Shown: positions 1-7,538 of the stretch, in pieces
Position numbering within the stretch: the first letter of the stretch is position 1
Layout of the letters: the number at the start of each line of letters is the position of its first letter
Position numbers and translations under genes: made by a program
The notes under the pieces: model-generated
The model's database searches: none
The model's input: the letters and a program-made list of their open reading frames with translations, nothing else
What the model was told of the DNA's origin: nothing
Assembly (NCBI GenBank): GCA_017303475.1
Contig: JAFLBO010000001.1
Span: 248,001 to 312,000 of the forward strand
Source: Chitinophagales bacterium
GTDB lineage: Bacteria; Bacteroidota; Bacteroidia; Chitinophagales; Saprospiraceae
DNA: 64,000 bases
Direction of reading: 5' to 3'

Positions 1-1344
1 GCCTAAAACCTGATCATAGGTGCGATTCTCCTTGATGATATAAAATACGTATTTGATTGGCGAACTGCCATTCATCGTCTGAGGAATTGGATTTCCTGGT
101 TCACCTTCTGCAAGTTTTTCTCTCTCCTTGGAATAAGGCGTGTTCTTGTAGACCTGCCTGGTATAGGTTTGCAGCATTTTGGCGCCTGGATTGGATATAA
201 TACTCAAAGTGCCTTTCATAAGCCCTCCGATATATTGTTCCTCTACCTGGCCTTTTTGATAATTCACTTTGCCAATTGGATTTGGGCCATTTGGGTTGGG
301 AAAAGAAGAGAATCCTTTTCCGTTTGCAACAAATAGCTTTTTACCTAATGTGCGAACACAGGTAGGGTACCACCCGGTTGGTATAAATCCTAATGAGACA
401 CTTCTGCCAGGCTTGGAAATATCAAAAACTGCCAGGCAATTATTGTCGGCATTGGCAATGAAGAGTTTTTTACCATTCTCCGATAATGCCACACTATTTG
501 TGGTAGAACCGGTTGGCGCATCAGGGTAGAGCGCAGAAACCAGGGTTTCTACCACTTTCTTTTGTCTAAGGTCTATGACACTTACTGAATTATCGTCGGC
601 ACAAGCCACAAAAGCAAAATCCCCGTCCTTTCGAATGGCTATGTCATTAGGATTATCTCCAACCTTGATTCTGTTGGTAACATTTCGGGTTGATGTATTC
701 CAAACGATGAATTCATTGCCACCCCAGTGAGAGATATACAGTTCATTTTTGTCAGGCGATAGGGTGCAGGTGTAAAGTTCTTTACCCAATGAATCCCTGT
801 GAATAACCTTGTTTTGTCGGGTATCAACCACATACAGACTGTGGTTTTCTTTGGTTACAACGTATAACAAGTGTTTCTGATCATCCAGGCAAAGACTGGT
901 AGGAGAAATCCGGTTGGGCCAGGGTTTACCCAAAACAATGGAATCTGCCAGAACAAGTTTGTTTTGCTGAATGGCGTATTTCCAGATTTTGTTGGTGTTA
1001 CCTCCGGAGACGTACAGAGATTTGGAATCAGCCGTAAAGTCAAGACCCAGCCAGGCAGCCGGAACCTCTATGTTGTGATATGGAGTGCCATCATCTGCTG
1101 ATAGCAATTGAATGGTGGTCTTACTCTGGCCATTATTCGTTACAGCCAGATATTTCTGGTTTGGGGAAATGACTATGTTCAAAGGCAGGTCTCCTAAATC
1201 CCGGGAATAACCAGCCGGAGTAAGTTGCCAACCGTTGGGCAGCAATATTGATTTGTCTGCCCCGGTTGTTTGTGGCAACTGTGCTTTCCCGGTTTGAATG
1301 AAACCAAGCGTTGAGAGAACTGAAATTATTAGTATTTTTTTCAT
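1..1344 (-). CDS. YncE-like beta-propeller / phosphoesterase fusion protein (3' end outside window)
   Basis: The first 448 codons are visible; the gene runs off the left edge with no stop. Residues 1-22 are a signal peptide ending KAQ. A seven-bladed-propeller-like region of YncE type follows, with repeated phrases such as LLYVVTKENHSLYVVDTRQN and AFVACADDNSVSVIDL. The last visible residues (FYIIKENRTYDQVLG) match the opening of the phospholipase C/acid phosphatase superfamily, which has an ENRTxD metal-site motif. Bacteroidota often fuse these two modules in one exported protein, so a periplasmic phosphoester hydrolase is likely; the substrate is unknown. The start ATG lies one base after the stop of the phosphonatase-like gene, so the two are surely cotranscribed, which ties this gene to phosphorus acquisition. 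Confidence 0.85.
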   Translation of the reverse strand, partial: MKKILIISVLSTLGFIQTGKAQLPQTTGADKSILLPNGWQLTPAGYSRDLGDLPLNIVISPNQKYLAVTNNGQSKTTIQLLSADDGTPYHNIEVPAAWLGLDFTADSKSLYVSGGNTNKIWKYAIQQNKLVLADSIVLGKPWPNRISPTSLCLDDQKHLLYVVTKENHSLYVVDTRQNKVIHRDSLGKELYTCTLSPDKNELYISHWGGNEFIVWNTSTRNVTNRIKVGDNPNDIAIRKDGDFAFVACADDNSVSVIDLRQKKVVETLVSALYPDAPTGSTTNSVALSENGKKLFIANADNNCLAVFDISKPGRSVSLGFIPTGWYPTCVRTLGKKLFVANGKGFSSFPNPNGPNPIGKVNYQKGQVEEQYIGGLMKGTLSIISNPGAKMLQTYTRQVYKNTPYSKEREKLAEGEPGNPIPQTMNGSSPIKYVFYIIKENRTYDQVLG

Positions 1345-1345
1345 G

Positions 1346-2116
1346 TCAAGCTGTTACATATCCGTTGCTCAGCAGCCATTCCGGAAGTTCGTTCAAAGAA
1401 AGTAATAATCCATCATTTTCCAAAACCTCCAGCTCTTCCTTAGAATGTGTGCCATTTATTACCGCAAGTGATGCAGCACAACCAGCTTTTTTGCCTTCTA
1501 ACAGATCAACCGGCGTATCACCAATTTTAATTACCAGGGAAGGATCTGTTATGCCAAATACCGCCATTGCTTTTTGGATCATATAAGGCTCCGGGCGACC
1601 CATGGGTACATCTTCACTTGACACAGAATAGTCGATCGTAGTGCCAACACCTCCCTTGTATTCAGTGTCCAGTCCGGCCAGCCAACCCAGTTTATTCAGT
1701 ATAATATCAGTAACCGCCCGGTAAAATCCTGTATTCAAGGCTATTTTGATACCTCTTTGTTTCAACCAGTGAAATACTTCCAATGCGCCTTGTGTTGGTT
1801 CAATTTCGGCATTGTGGTAATAGCTTTCGAGAATTTCCTTGAAGGTCAGGAAACTATGCGCCGCTTTTTCTTCTATGGTATTTTGCGAAGACTCATCTCC
1901 AAGCTGTTCCCGCCAAAGGATTTTAAATACTTCCAGCTTGGACACACCCATTAAGGCATTCAAACGCTGGTTGTTGGCCGTTAGTCCTTCCGATTTGCAT
2001 GCTTCTGCAAAGCAAAGCAGGACTTCATCATTGTCTCTCACTGTTGTACCTGCCATATCGAATACAACAAGTTGTATAGGCTGTCTGTGGTTCATATTTG
2101 TCTGATTTTCAGGCAA
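1346..2116 (-). CDS. Phosphonatase-like HAD hydrolase (PhnX-like)
   Basis: This 256-residue HAD enzyme probably cleaves the C-P bond of phosphonoacetaldehyde or a close relative. Motif I is D20-M-A22-G-T-T, the DxAGT form that separates phosphonatases from ordinary DxD phosphatases; D20 would be the nucleophile. In the cap, MGVSK60 aligns with the MGLLK stretch of PhnX, so the lysine that forms the Schiff base with the aldehyde appears conserved. Motif III/IV is seen around KIGDTPVDLLEG. The family next to true PhnX (TIGR03351 type) is not found with the PhnW transaminase but with FAD oxidoreductases, as here (4090-5211). It lies 40 bases after the GNAT gene and 1 base before the propeller/phosphoesterase gene. 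The exact substrate (phosphonoacetaldehyde or its hydroxy form) is inferred. Confidence 0.88.
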   Translation of the reverse strand: MPENQTNMNHRQPIQLVVFDMAGTTVRDNDEVLLCFAEACKSEGLTANNQRLNALMGVSKLEVFKILWREQLGDESSQNTIEEKAAHSFLTFKEILESYYHNAEIEPTQGALEVFHWLKQRGIKIALNTGFYRAVTDIILNKLGWLAGLDTEYKGGVGTTIDYSVSSEDVPMGRPEPYMIQKAMAVFGITDPSLVIKIGDTPVDLLEGKKAGCAASLAVINGTHSKEELEVLENDGLLLSLNELPEWLLSNGYVTA

Positions 2117-2156
2117 ATGTCGGACACCTAAAATTAAGGGGTGATTAAGTTATGGT

Positions 2157-2633
2157 TTATTTTGAGGGGTGATAATGCAGGGTCTTTTCCATGTGCAATT
2201 TGACGATTGGCACCCCACGGATAATATTGTCACTTTCCTTCAATACCAGAAATCCTTTGGATGCAAAAAATCCCTTTGCTGTTAAACTTGACTCTGTAAC
2301 AATTTTATCCAGCTGGAATTTTCGTGCAATCCTCTCCATTTGTTTCAGTAAATTACTGGCAATGCCTTTGTTTTGAAAATCTTTATGGACGTAGAGAAAA
2401 TCCAGGCTACCCTCTTTTGTCATACTGGCAAATCCCACTATTTGACGCTGATATTCTACAATATAGCAGTATTGCTGGTCGAGCAATATCCAGGATTCCC
2501 GGTCAGGCTGCTCAGGCGCCAGGGCTTGAAGTTGCTCCAATGAATAATCGGTAGCATTGACTCTGTGGACCGTTTCATAGAATAATTGCTGGATCATTCT
2601 TTTGTCGGCAGGGCGGTATGGGCGTAAAAACAT
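2157..2633 (-). CDS. GNAT family N-acetyltransferase (YafP-like)
   Basis: A 158-residue single-domain GNAT protein. The acetyl-CoA pyrophosphate loop is seen as QNKGIASNLL at about residues 87-96, preceded by the beta-4 segment LDFLYVHKDF. The N-terminal FYETVHRVNATDYSLEQLQALAP resembles the YafP-type subgroup. The substrate cannot be read from sequence. It is the first gene of the minus-strand unit GNAT - phosphonatase-like - propeller/phosphoesterase. An aminoalkylphosphonate acetylating role like PhnO is conceivable from context but is not supported by the sequence subgroup. It diverges from the transporter gene, with 136 bases between the two starts. Confidence 0.8.
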   Translation of the reverse strand: MFLRPYRPADKRMIQQLFYETVHRVNATDYSLEQLQALAPEQPDRESWILLDQQYCYIVEYQRQIVGFASMTKEGSLDFLYVHKDFQNKGIASNLLKQMERIARKFQLDKIVTESSLTAKGFFASKGFLVLKESDNIIRGVPIVKLHMEKTLHYHPSK

Positions 2634-2769
2634 TGGCTTAACAAATGAGTTACTTCATCACAAAGGAACTAAGGGCTGTGTTAATCAGGGGTTAAGTAAT
2701 GGTTGTGTTTCTGCAAACGGCAAAGAGGCGTGTATTTCTGCCGGTATCATTGCAGAAATCTGTGGATAA

Positions 2770-4083
2770 ATGCTGTATTCTTCTGCTGCTGCACGCCGGT
2801 TTTCGCAGGCTTCTCCGTTCACTTTTATCTTGGTTGCCGGTGCAACTGCGTTTGCGGCTTATTTTTGTATATACGCTTTGCGCAAACCATTTACTGCAGG
2901 TGTCTACGCCAATGAAATGGTTTGGGGTGTACAAATGAAAATTGCTCTCGTGCTGGCTCAGGTAGCCGGATATGCGTTATCTAAATTTATTGGTATCCGG
3001 GTTATTGCTTCTATGGGCATCTCCAATCGGCCGGTTATGTTACTGGGTATCGTTGGAATTGCCTGTTTATCGCTTTTGGGTTTCGCCGTTACACCAGCGC
3101 CTTATAACCTGTTTTGGATGTTTCTAAACGGTCTTCCATTGGGTATGGCCTGGGGAGTGATTTTTGGATATCTGGAAGGGCGAAAAGTAACAGAGATATT
3201 GGCGGCAGCACTTTGCACCAATTTTATCATGTCTTCCGGAGTAGCCAAGACTACCGGCAAATGGCTTTTAGATGAGCAGTGCGTGTCGGAACGATGGATG
3301 CCATTGTTGACTGGCGCGATGTTTATTCCCATTTTATTAGTCTGTATTTGGATTTTGGAGCATTTACCACCTCCAAGCGAAACTGATCGGGAACAACGTA
3401 CGCCTCGCCAGAGCATGTCTGGGGCAGATCGAAAACGGTTGTTTTGGAAATACGCGCCCGGTCTATCATTGCTGGTGCTCACCTATCTGATATTGACTAT
3501 AGTGCGGGATTTCCGCGACAATTTTGCTGTTGAGATATGGGCGGAACTTGGGTATGGCGGTCAGGCCGGCATTTTTACCACTTCAGAATTACCCGTTGCT
3601 GCATTATGTCTGGTTTTAGTTGGAGCTATGGTATTTATCAGGCGCAACATTCAGGCATTTTGGCTAAATCACCTGGTTACTATGGGCGGCGCGTTCCTAT
3701 TGATTGGTAGTACGTTGCTGTTTGAGGAGAAAATGATTTCGCCACTTTTTTGGATGGTTGGCTCTGGATTTGGATTGTTTTTGCCCTATATTTTGTTCAA
3801 TGGTGTCCTGTTCGACCGTTTTATGGCCGCTTTTCAGGAAAAGGGAAACGTTGGTTTCCTGATGTACATAGCTGATTCCATTGGTTATCTGGGAAGTGTT
3901 GTGATCATGCTTTGGCGCAATTTCTCAGTGGATACTTTAAGCTGGCTATCCTTTTACAGCAAACTATGTTATGGCGGCGGGATGTTGATCCTGGTTTTAA
4001 TGGGGCTTTCTTACAGCTATTTTTCTCACAAATCACAACAAAATGTTCTTGTGCTGGAACAAGGACAAGCTTCAAACATTTGA
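2770..4083 (+). CDS. MFS-type transporter, DUF5690 family
   Basis: A 437-residue polytopic inner-membrane protein with about twelve hydrophobic segments. The first membrane segment ends in FCIYALRKPF, very like the YALRKPFT stretch of GlpT/UhpT-type organophosphate antiporters; the middle loop (residues 200-225) is charged. The Bacteroidota family DUF5690 has no proven substrate. The FAD oxidoreductase of phosphonate-cluster type starts seven bases after its stop, and the PhnX-like gene is divergent, so uptake of an aminoalkylphosphonate is the most economical guess. The start at 2770 gives a short cytoplasmic N-terminus before the first membrane segment. Confidence 0.8.
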   Translation: MLYSSAAARRFSQASPFTFILVAGATAFAAYFCIYALRKPFTAGVYANEMVWGVQMKIALVLAQVAGYALSKFIGIRVIASMGISNRPVMLLGIVGIACLSLLGFAVTPAPYNLFWMFLNGLPLGMAWGVIFGYLEGRKVTEILAAALCTNFIMSSGVAKTTGKWLLDEQCVSERWMPLLTGAMFIPILLVCIWILEHLPPPSETDREQRTPRQSMSGADRKRLFWKYAPGLSLLVLTYLILTIVRDFRDNFAVEIWAELGYGGQAGIFTTSELPVAALCLVLVGAMVFIRRNIQAFWLNHLVTMGGAFLLIGSTLLFEEKMISPLFWMVGSGFGLFLPYILFNGVLFDRFMAAFQEKGNVGFLMYIADSIGYLGSVVIMLWRNFSVDTLSWLSFYSKLCYGGGMLILVLMGLSYSYFSHKSQQNVLVLEQGQASNI

Positions 4084-4089
4084 ATTTTT

Positions 4090-5211
4090 ATGCAACAAAA
4101 GTACGATGTTGCCATTGTTGGCGCAGGAATCGTTGGACTGGCTACGGCCTATGCTGCGGCAAGCAGAGGGTTAAAAACGATTGTATTTGAACGGAATCCG
4201 CGGGCTATCGGAGCTTCAATACGCAATTTTGGACTAATATGGCCAATTGGTCAGCCGCCAGGTAATTTGCTCGACAGAGCTATGAAGAGTCGTGAAATAT
4301 GGCTCAAACTGGCGCGGGAAAGCGGACTTAGAATTCGCCAAAATGGCTCACTTCAATTAGCCTATCACGCAGACGAGATGGATGTATTGCACGCATTTAC
4401 AGCTTCAACTCAGGGTGCTGGCTACGAAATCGAGTTGCTGAATGCCGAAGAAACCCTTCAAAAAAGTGCTTCGATAAAGGCTCAGGGACTAAAGGGAGCA
4501 ATGTTTAGCCAAACGGAATGTACTGTAACTTCCAGAGAAGCCATTCCGCAATTGGCGCAATACCTGGAAATGGTTCATGGGGTGGAGTTTCATTTTGGTT
4601 CTGCGGTGACTCATGTTGATACGGGATTGCTATCAGACTTTTACGATACATGGCACGCTGAACGGATCTTTATTTGCTCCGGCGCTGAATTTGAAACGTT
4701 GTATCCTAAAGTTTTTAGAGAAAGTGGCATCACCAAATGCAAACTGCAAATGTTGAGGACAAGCTCACAGCCGAATGACTGGCAGTTAGGACCTTCTTTG
4801 TGTGCAGGATTGACATTGCTTCATTATCAATCCTTTGCCCACCTTCAGGGATTACAAGCAGTAAAAGCTCGTTATGAAGCTGAAAATGCTGATTTTTCGC
4901 GCTTCGGTATACATGTGCTGGTTTCACAAAATCATAAAGGCGAGATAATACTGGGCGATAGTCATGAATATGGCTGGGATGTTTCACCTTTTGATAGTGA
5001 AGCCATTAATACACTGATCCTGGATTATCTAAATAGCTTTGCGGCATTCCCTGATATGCATATAGCTGAAACCTGGCACGGGATTTACCCGAAATTACCT
5101 GGTAAAACAGAATTGGTGATGGAAATTGAAACGGGTGTTTGGATCGTAAATGGCTTGAGCGGAGCCGGAATGACTATGAGTTTTGGTTTGGCGGAAGAGT
5201 TGTTTTTGTAG
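4090..5211 (+). CDS. FAD-dependent amine oxidoreductase of phosphonate clusters (TIGR03364 type)
   Basis: A 373-residue DAO-fold flavoenzyme. The Rossmann FAD motif is VGAGIVG (residues 10-16), and the subgroup hallmark GASIRNFGLIWPIGQ lies near residues 42-56. The C-terminal FAD-contacting segment is VNGLSGAGMTMSFGLAEEL. Close relatives recur in phosphonate gene clusters; recent biochemical work on such recurrent FAD enzymes showed oxidation of aminoethylphosphonate-type substrates, including N-methylated ones, to phosphonoacetaldehyde. Here it would feed the PhnX-like hydrolase encoded divergently. It follows the DUF5690 transporter by seven bases, so import and oxidation are cotranscribed. 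Which amine is used (AEP, N-methyl-AEP or 1-hydroxy-AEP) cannot be decided from sequence. Confidence 0.85.
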   Translation: MQQKYDVAIVGAGIVGLATAYAAASRGLKTIVFERNPRAIGASIRNFGLIWPIGQPPGNLLDRAMKSREIWLKLARESGLRIRQNGSLQLAYHADEMDVLHAFTASTQGAGYEIELLNAEETLQKSASIKAQGLKGAMFSQTECTVTSREAIPQLAQYLEMVHGVEFHFGSAVTHVDTGLLSDFYDTWHAERIFICSGAEFETLYPKVFRESGITKCKLQMLRTSSQPNDWQLGPSLCAGLTLLHYQSFAHLQGLQAVKARYEAENADFSRFGIHVLVSQNHKGEIILGDSHEYGWDVSPFDSEAINTLILDYLNSFAAFPDMHIAETWHGIYPKLPGKTELVMEIETGVWIVNGLSGAGMTMSFGLAEELFL

Positions 5212-5307
5212 ATGTTTTTTGCAGAGCAAATAGAAAGTGCGATTTTTTGTTTTCTGTAAAACCAAACAGCAGGAGTGGTGTTTATTGGCCGATAATCACC
5301 ATTTCAT

Positions 5308-5904
5308 ATGCTCAAATATTCACTTTTTCTCCTGCTTCTGACTACCAGTCTGTTGGTGCCCTCTTGCTTTGATGCCAATAAAGTTAGTTCCAGACCACAG
5401 GAGAGCTCAGCCATTGTCAAAAACATGCCATCATCATTTTATCAGCTACAGGCTAACAGCCTGGACGGAAAATCTGTGTCGTTGGATCAATTCAAGGGCA
5501 AAAAAATCATTGTGTTGAATGTCGCCTCAAAATGTGGCTACACGCCCCAATATGCGGATTGGGAAAAATTTTATCAAAGTCATAAAGATGAGGCCGTAGT
5601 CCTTGGATTTCCATCCAATAACTTCATGGGACAGGAACCTGGTTCAGCTGAAGAAATTGCTGAGTTTTGCCAAAAGAACTACGGTGTGTCTTTCCCCATG
5701 TTTGAGAAAGTAGATGTCAAGGGGAGTGATATTTCCCTTGTATATCAATGGCTTACCGATCCGGCCAAAAATGGCTGGAATAAGCAGGAGCCAAGCTGGA
5801 ATTTTTGCAAATACCTGATTAACGAAAAGGGTGAGCTTACGCACTTTTTTGCGTCTAAGGTAACCCCTGAAAGCCCGGAATTCAAGGAAGCTTTTGGTAA
5901 ATAG
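5308..5904 (+). CDS. Glutathione peroxidase family lipoprotein
   Basis: A 198-residue thioredoxin-fold peroxidase. An N-terminal hydrophobic segment ends in LVPSC20, a plausible lipobox, so the protein is probably anchored in the envelope. The peroxidatic cysteine is C76 in NVASKCGYTPQY; the second family motif is GFPSNNFMGQEPG, with Q109 in the catalytic tetrad position, and the Trp motif appears as WNF. The cysteine that other bacterial homologues carry in FPCNQF is serine here, so resolution must use another thiol, perhaps C121 in EFCQKNYG. It reduces hydroperoxides, probably with thioredoxin-type donors. It lies 96 bases after the FAD oxidoreductase, whose reaction would make hydrogen peroxide if it uses oxygen, and its stop is one base from that of the convergent phosphatase remnant. 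Confidence 0.88.
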   Translation: MLKYSLFLLLLTTSLLVPSCFDANKVSSRPQESSAIVKNMPSSFYQLQANSLDGKSVSLDQFKGKKIIVLNVASKCGYTPQYADWEKFYQSHKDEAVVLGFPSNNFMGQEPGSAEEIAEFCQKNYGVSFPMFEKVDVKGSDISLVYQWLTDPAKNGWNKQEPSWNFCKYLINEKGELTHFFASKVTPESPEFKEAFGK

Positions 5905-5905
5905 A

Positions 5906-7315
5906 TTACCTCAACATACTTACCGGGATAATTTGCCTGGGTATTCCTTCTCCCTCGATGGCAACATCGAGCCAGTTTCCCCCACCTCCATTGTACCATT
6001 CAACCCGAATGGTATGTATGCCCTTTTTTAATGAGATTTTACCAGACTTTTCCTGGATTCCATGGTCTCCGTCATTATTAACTACCAGTTTATTGTCTAC
6101 ATACAATTTACTGCCATCATCGGATCTGGTGAAAAGCTGGTAATTCCCCTCGGTTTCAATGTTGATTTTGCCTGTAAAAACAACTGCAACATTTTCTGAC
6201 CTTGGTAGCATTAACTCCCCGGAACTAAATTCGTAAGCATTTCCCTCCTTGACAGGATCAAGGCCTTGAAAATCCGGAAGCTGTTTCATGTTTTCAAACA
6301 GGTAACATTGATAGGTTATGGGTGCATTCTTTTCATTGTCTGCCATTCGGAAATTAGCCTCCGAAATGTCACTTACCCGTTTCGTACCATCGAATAAAGC
6401 AGCTCTTAGCACCATGTTTGACCGGAATTTGATGAGGGAAAGGTAGGTTTCAGATTGAGCATCAGGCATGGAACCATCTGTGGTATACTTGATAGCATAT
6501 GCTTTTGAACCGGTGTAATTGGCAGCTATGGATATCATTGTATCTTTGAAAAACAGCCCCCCCTGACCATAGATCCCACTGGAATTGCCAGGAGTGAATA
6601 CCGGTTTTTCCAGCCATTCATTCACCGCATAGTTGTTTTTTGGCATATCAAATCTCTCAAAAGCGCACAGAACAGGACGACCTATCCAGGCATATGGAGC
6701 CTGTATTCCCAGAGCGAAGGCAATGGTGGCTGCATTATCATATTGGTAAACAGGCGTTGGTATGGCGTAGTCCTTTTTTACAGATTTTCCCCACATGATG
6801 AATGGAATTTCCATTTCCTCTAGGGTTAAACCTCCATGTCCCATGCCAATACCACCATGGTCTGCAGAAATGAGTAAAAGTGTCTGATCCTGTATGCCCA
6901 GCGCTTCAATAGCCACCACCATCCTGCCAATCAACGAATCGGCTTTTTCCACTGAAGCATAATAAGCCGGTGAACCATGTCCGTATTCATGCCCCGCATG
7001 GTCTACATGATCCAGGTGCACAAAAGTGAATACCGGGCGTTCCCGAAACAAATACTTCAAAGCCAGATCCATCGCCTGATTTTCACTTTCCGCTGCTTGG
7101 TTGTAGTCAACAGCATTTGCTTCAAACAGTCGCCCAAAGCCCTTCCAGTGATACACCGCCGCTATTTTAGCTTGCTGAATTTGGCGATCGATTTCTCCAA
7201 AAATGGTAGGGAATATATCTGAGGATCCATTGACGACAGGTGGCAAAATAAACCGGTCTCTTTCATAATCATTGCTGTGGATGCCGTGTTGTTCAACATC
7301 TGCGCCCATAATCAT
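5906..7315 (-). pseudogene. Alkaline phosphatase/nucleotide pyrophosphatase family protein with PA14 domain, N-terminus missing
   Basis: The 469 readable codons start in the middle of the phosphatase domain, at the family motif WASMIMGADVEQHGIHSND. Metal ligands of the second half remain (HLDHVDHAGH, SADHGG, MGHGG). A chitobiase-like Ig module follows near residues 250-320, then a PA14 domain near residues 350-465 (FTRSDDGSKLYVDN, VEWYNGGGGNWLDV). The signal peptide, the first metal aspartate and the Ser/Thr nucleophile expected about 60-90 residues upstream are absent. The same frame stays open only 12 codons above the ATG, then meets TGA at 7352-7354, and no homologous sequence is seen in other frames up to the TonB-receptor promoter at 7494. 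As written the product should be inactive and unexported, so I read it as a decayed gene. A sequencing or assembly error is the alternative. Confidence 0.6.
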
Positions 7316-7493
7316 GGAGGCCCAGTAAGTGGTGAAGTCTCCTTTTAAGGTTCATTTTTTAAGGTAATTACTTATGAAAACAATTTAAGGCGAAGATCAA
7401 GTATAACCGGGCAGCAGGTCATTACCCCTATATAAAGTGAAAATGAAATTTTCGGTTGCACCAAAAGGCATATGCACCCGAATCGAATTAACG

Positions 7494-7522
7494 TTGCCTT
7501 AATAATAGGCCAGCTACATTTG
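7494..7522 (+). promoter_or_regulatory. Bacteroidota-type promoter of the TonB receptor
   Basis: TTG at 7494-7496 and TACATTTG at 7515-7522 are separated by 18 bases and match the -33 TTG / -7 TAnnTTTG pattern of the Bacteroidota primary sigma factor. The start ATG follows 16 bases later. Confidence 0.6.
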
Positions 7523-7538
7523 CGAAAACATCTAAAAC

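Noticed and set aside
2157..2633. GNAT gene as PhnO (aminoalkylphosphonate acetyltransferase)
   Set aside because: The N-terminal sequence points to the YafP-like subgroup; only the neighbourhood suggests phosphonates.
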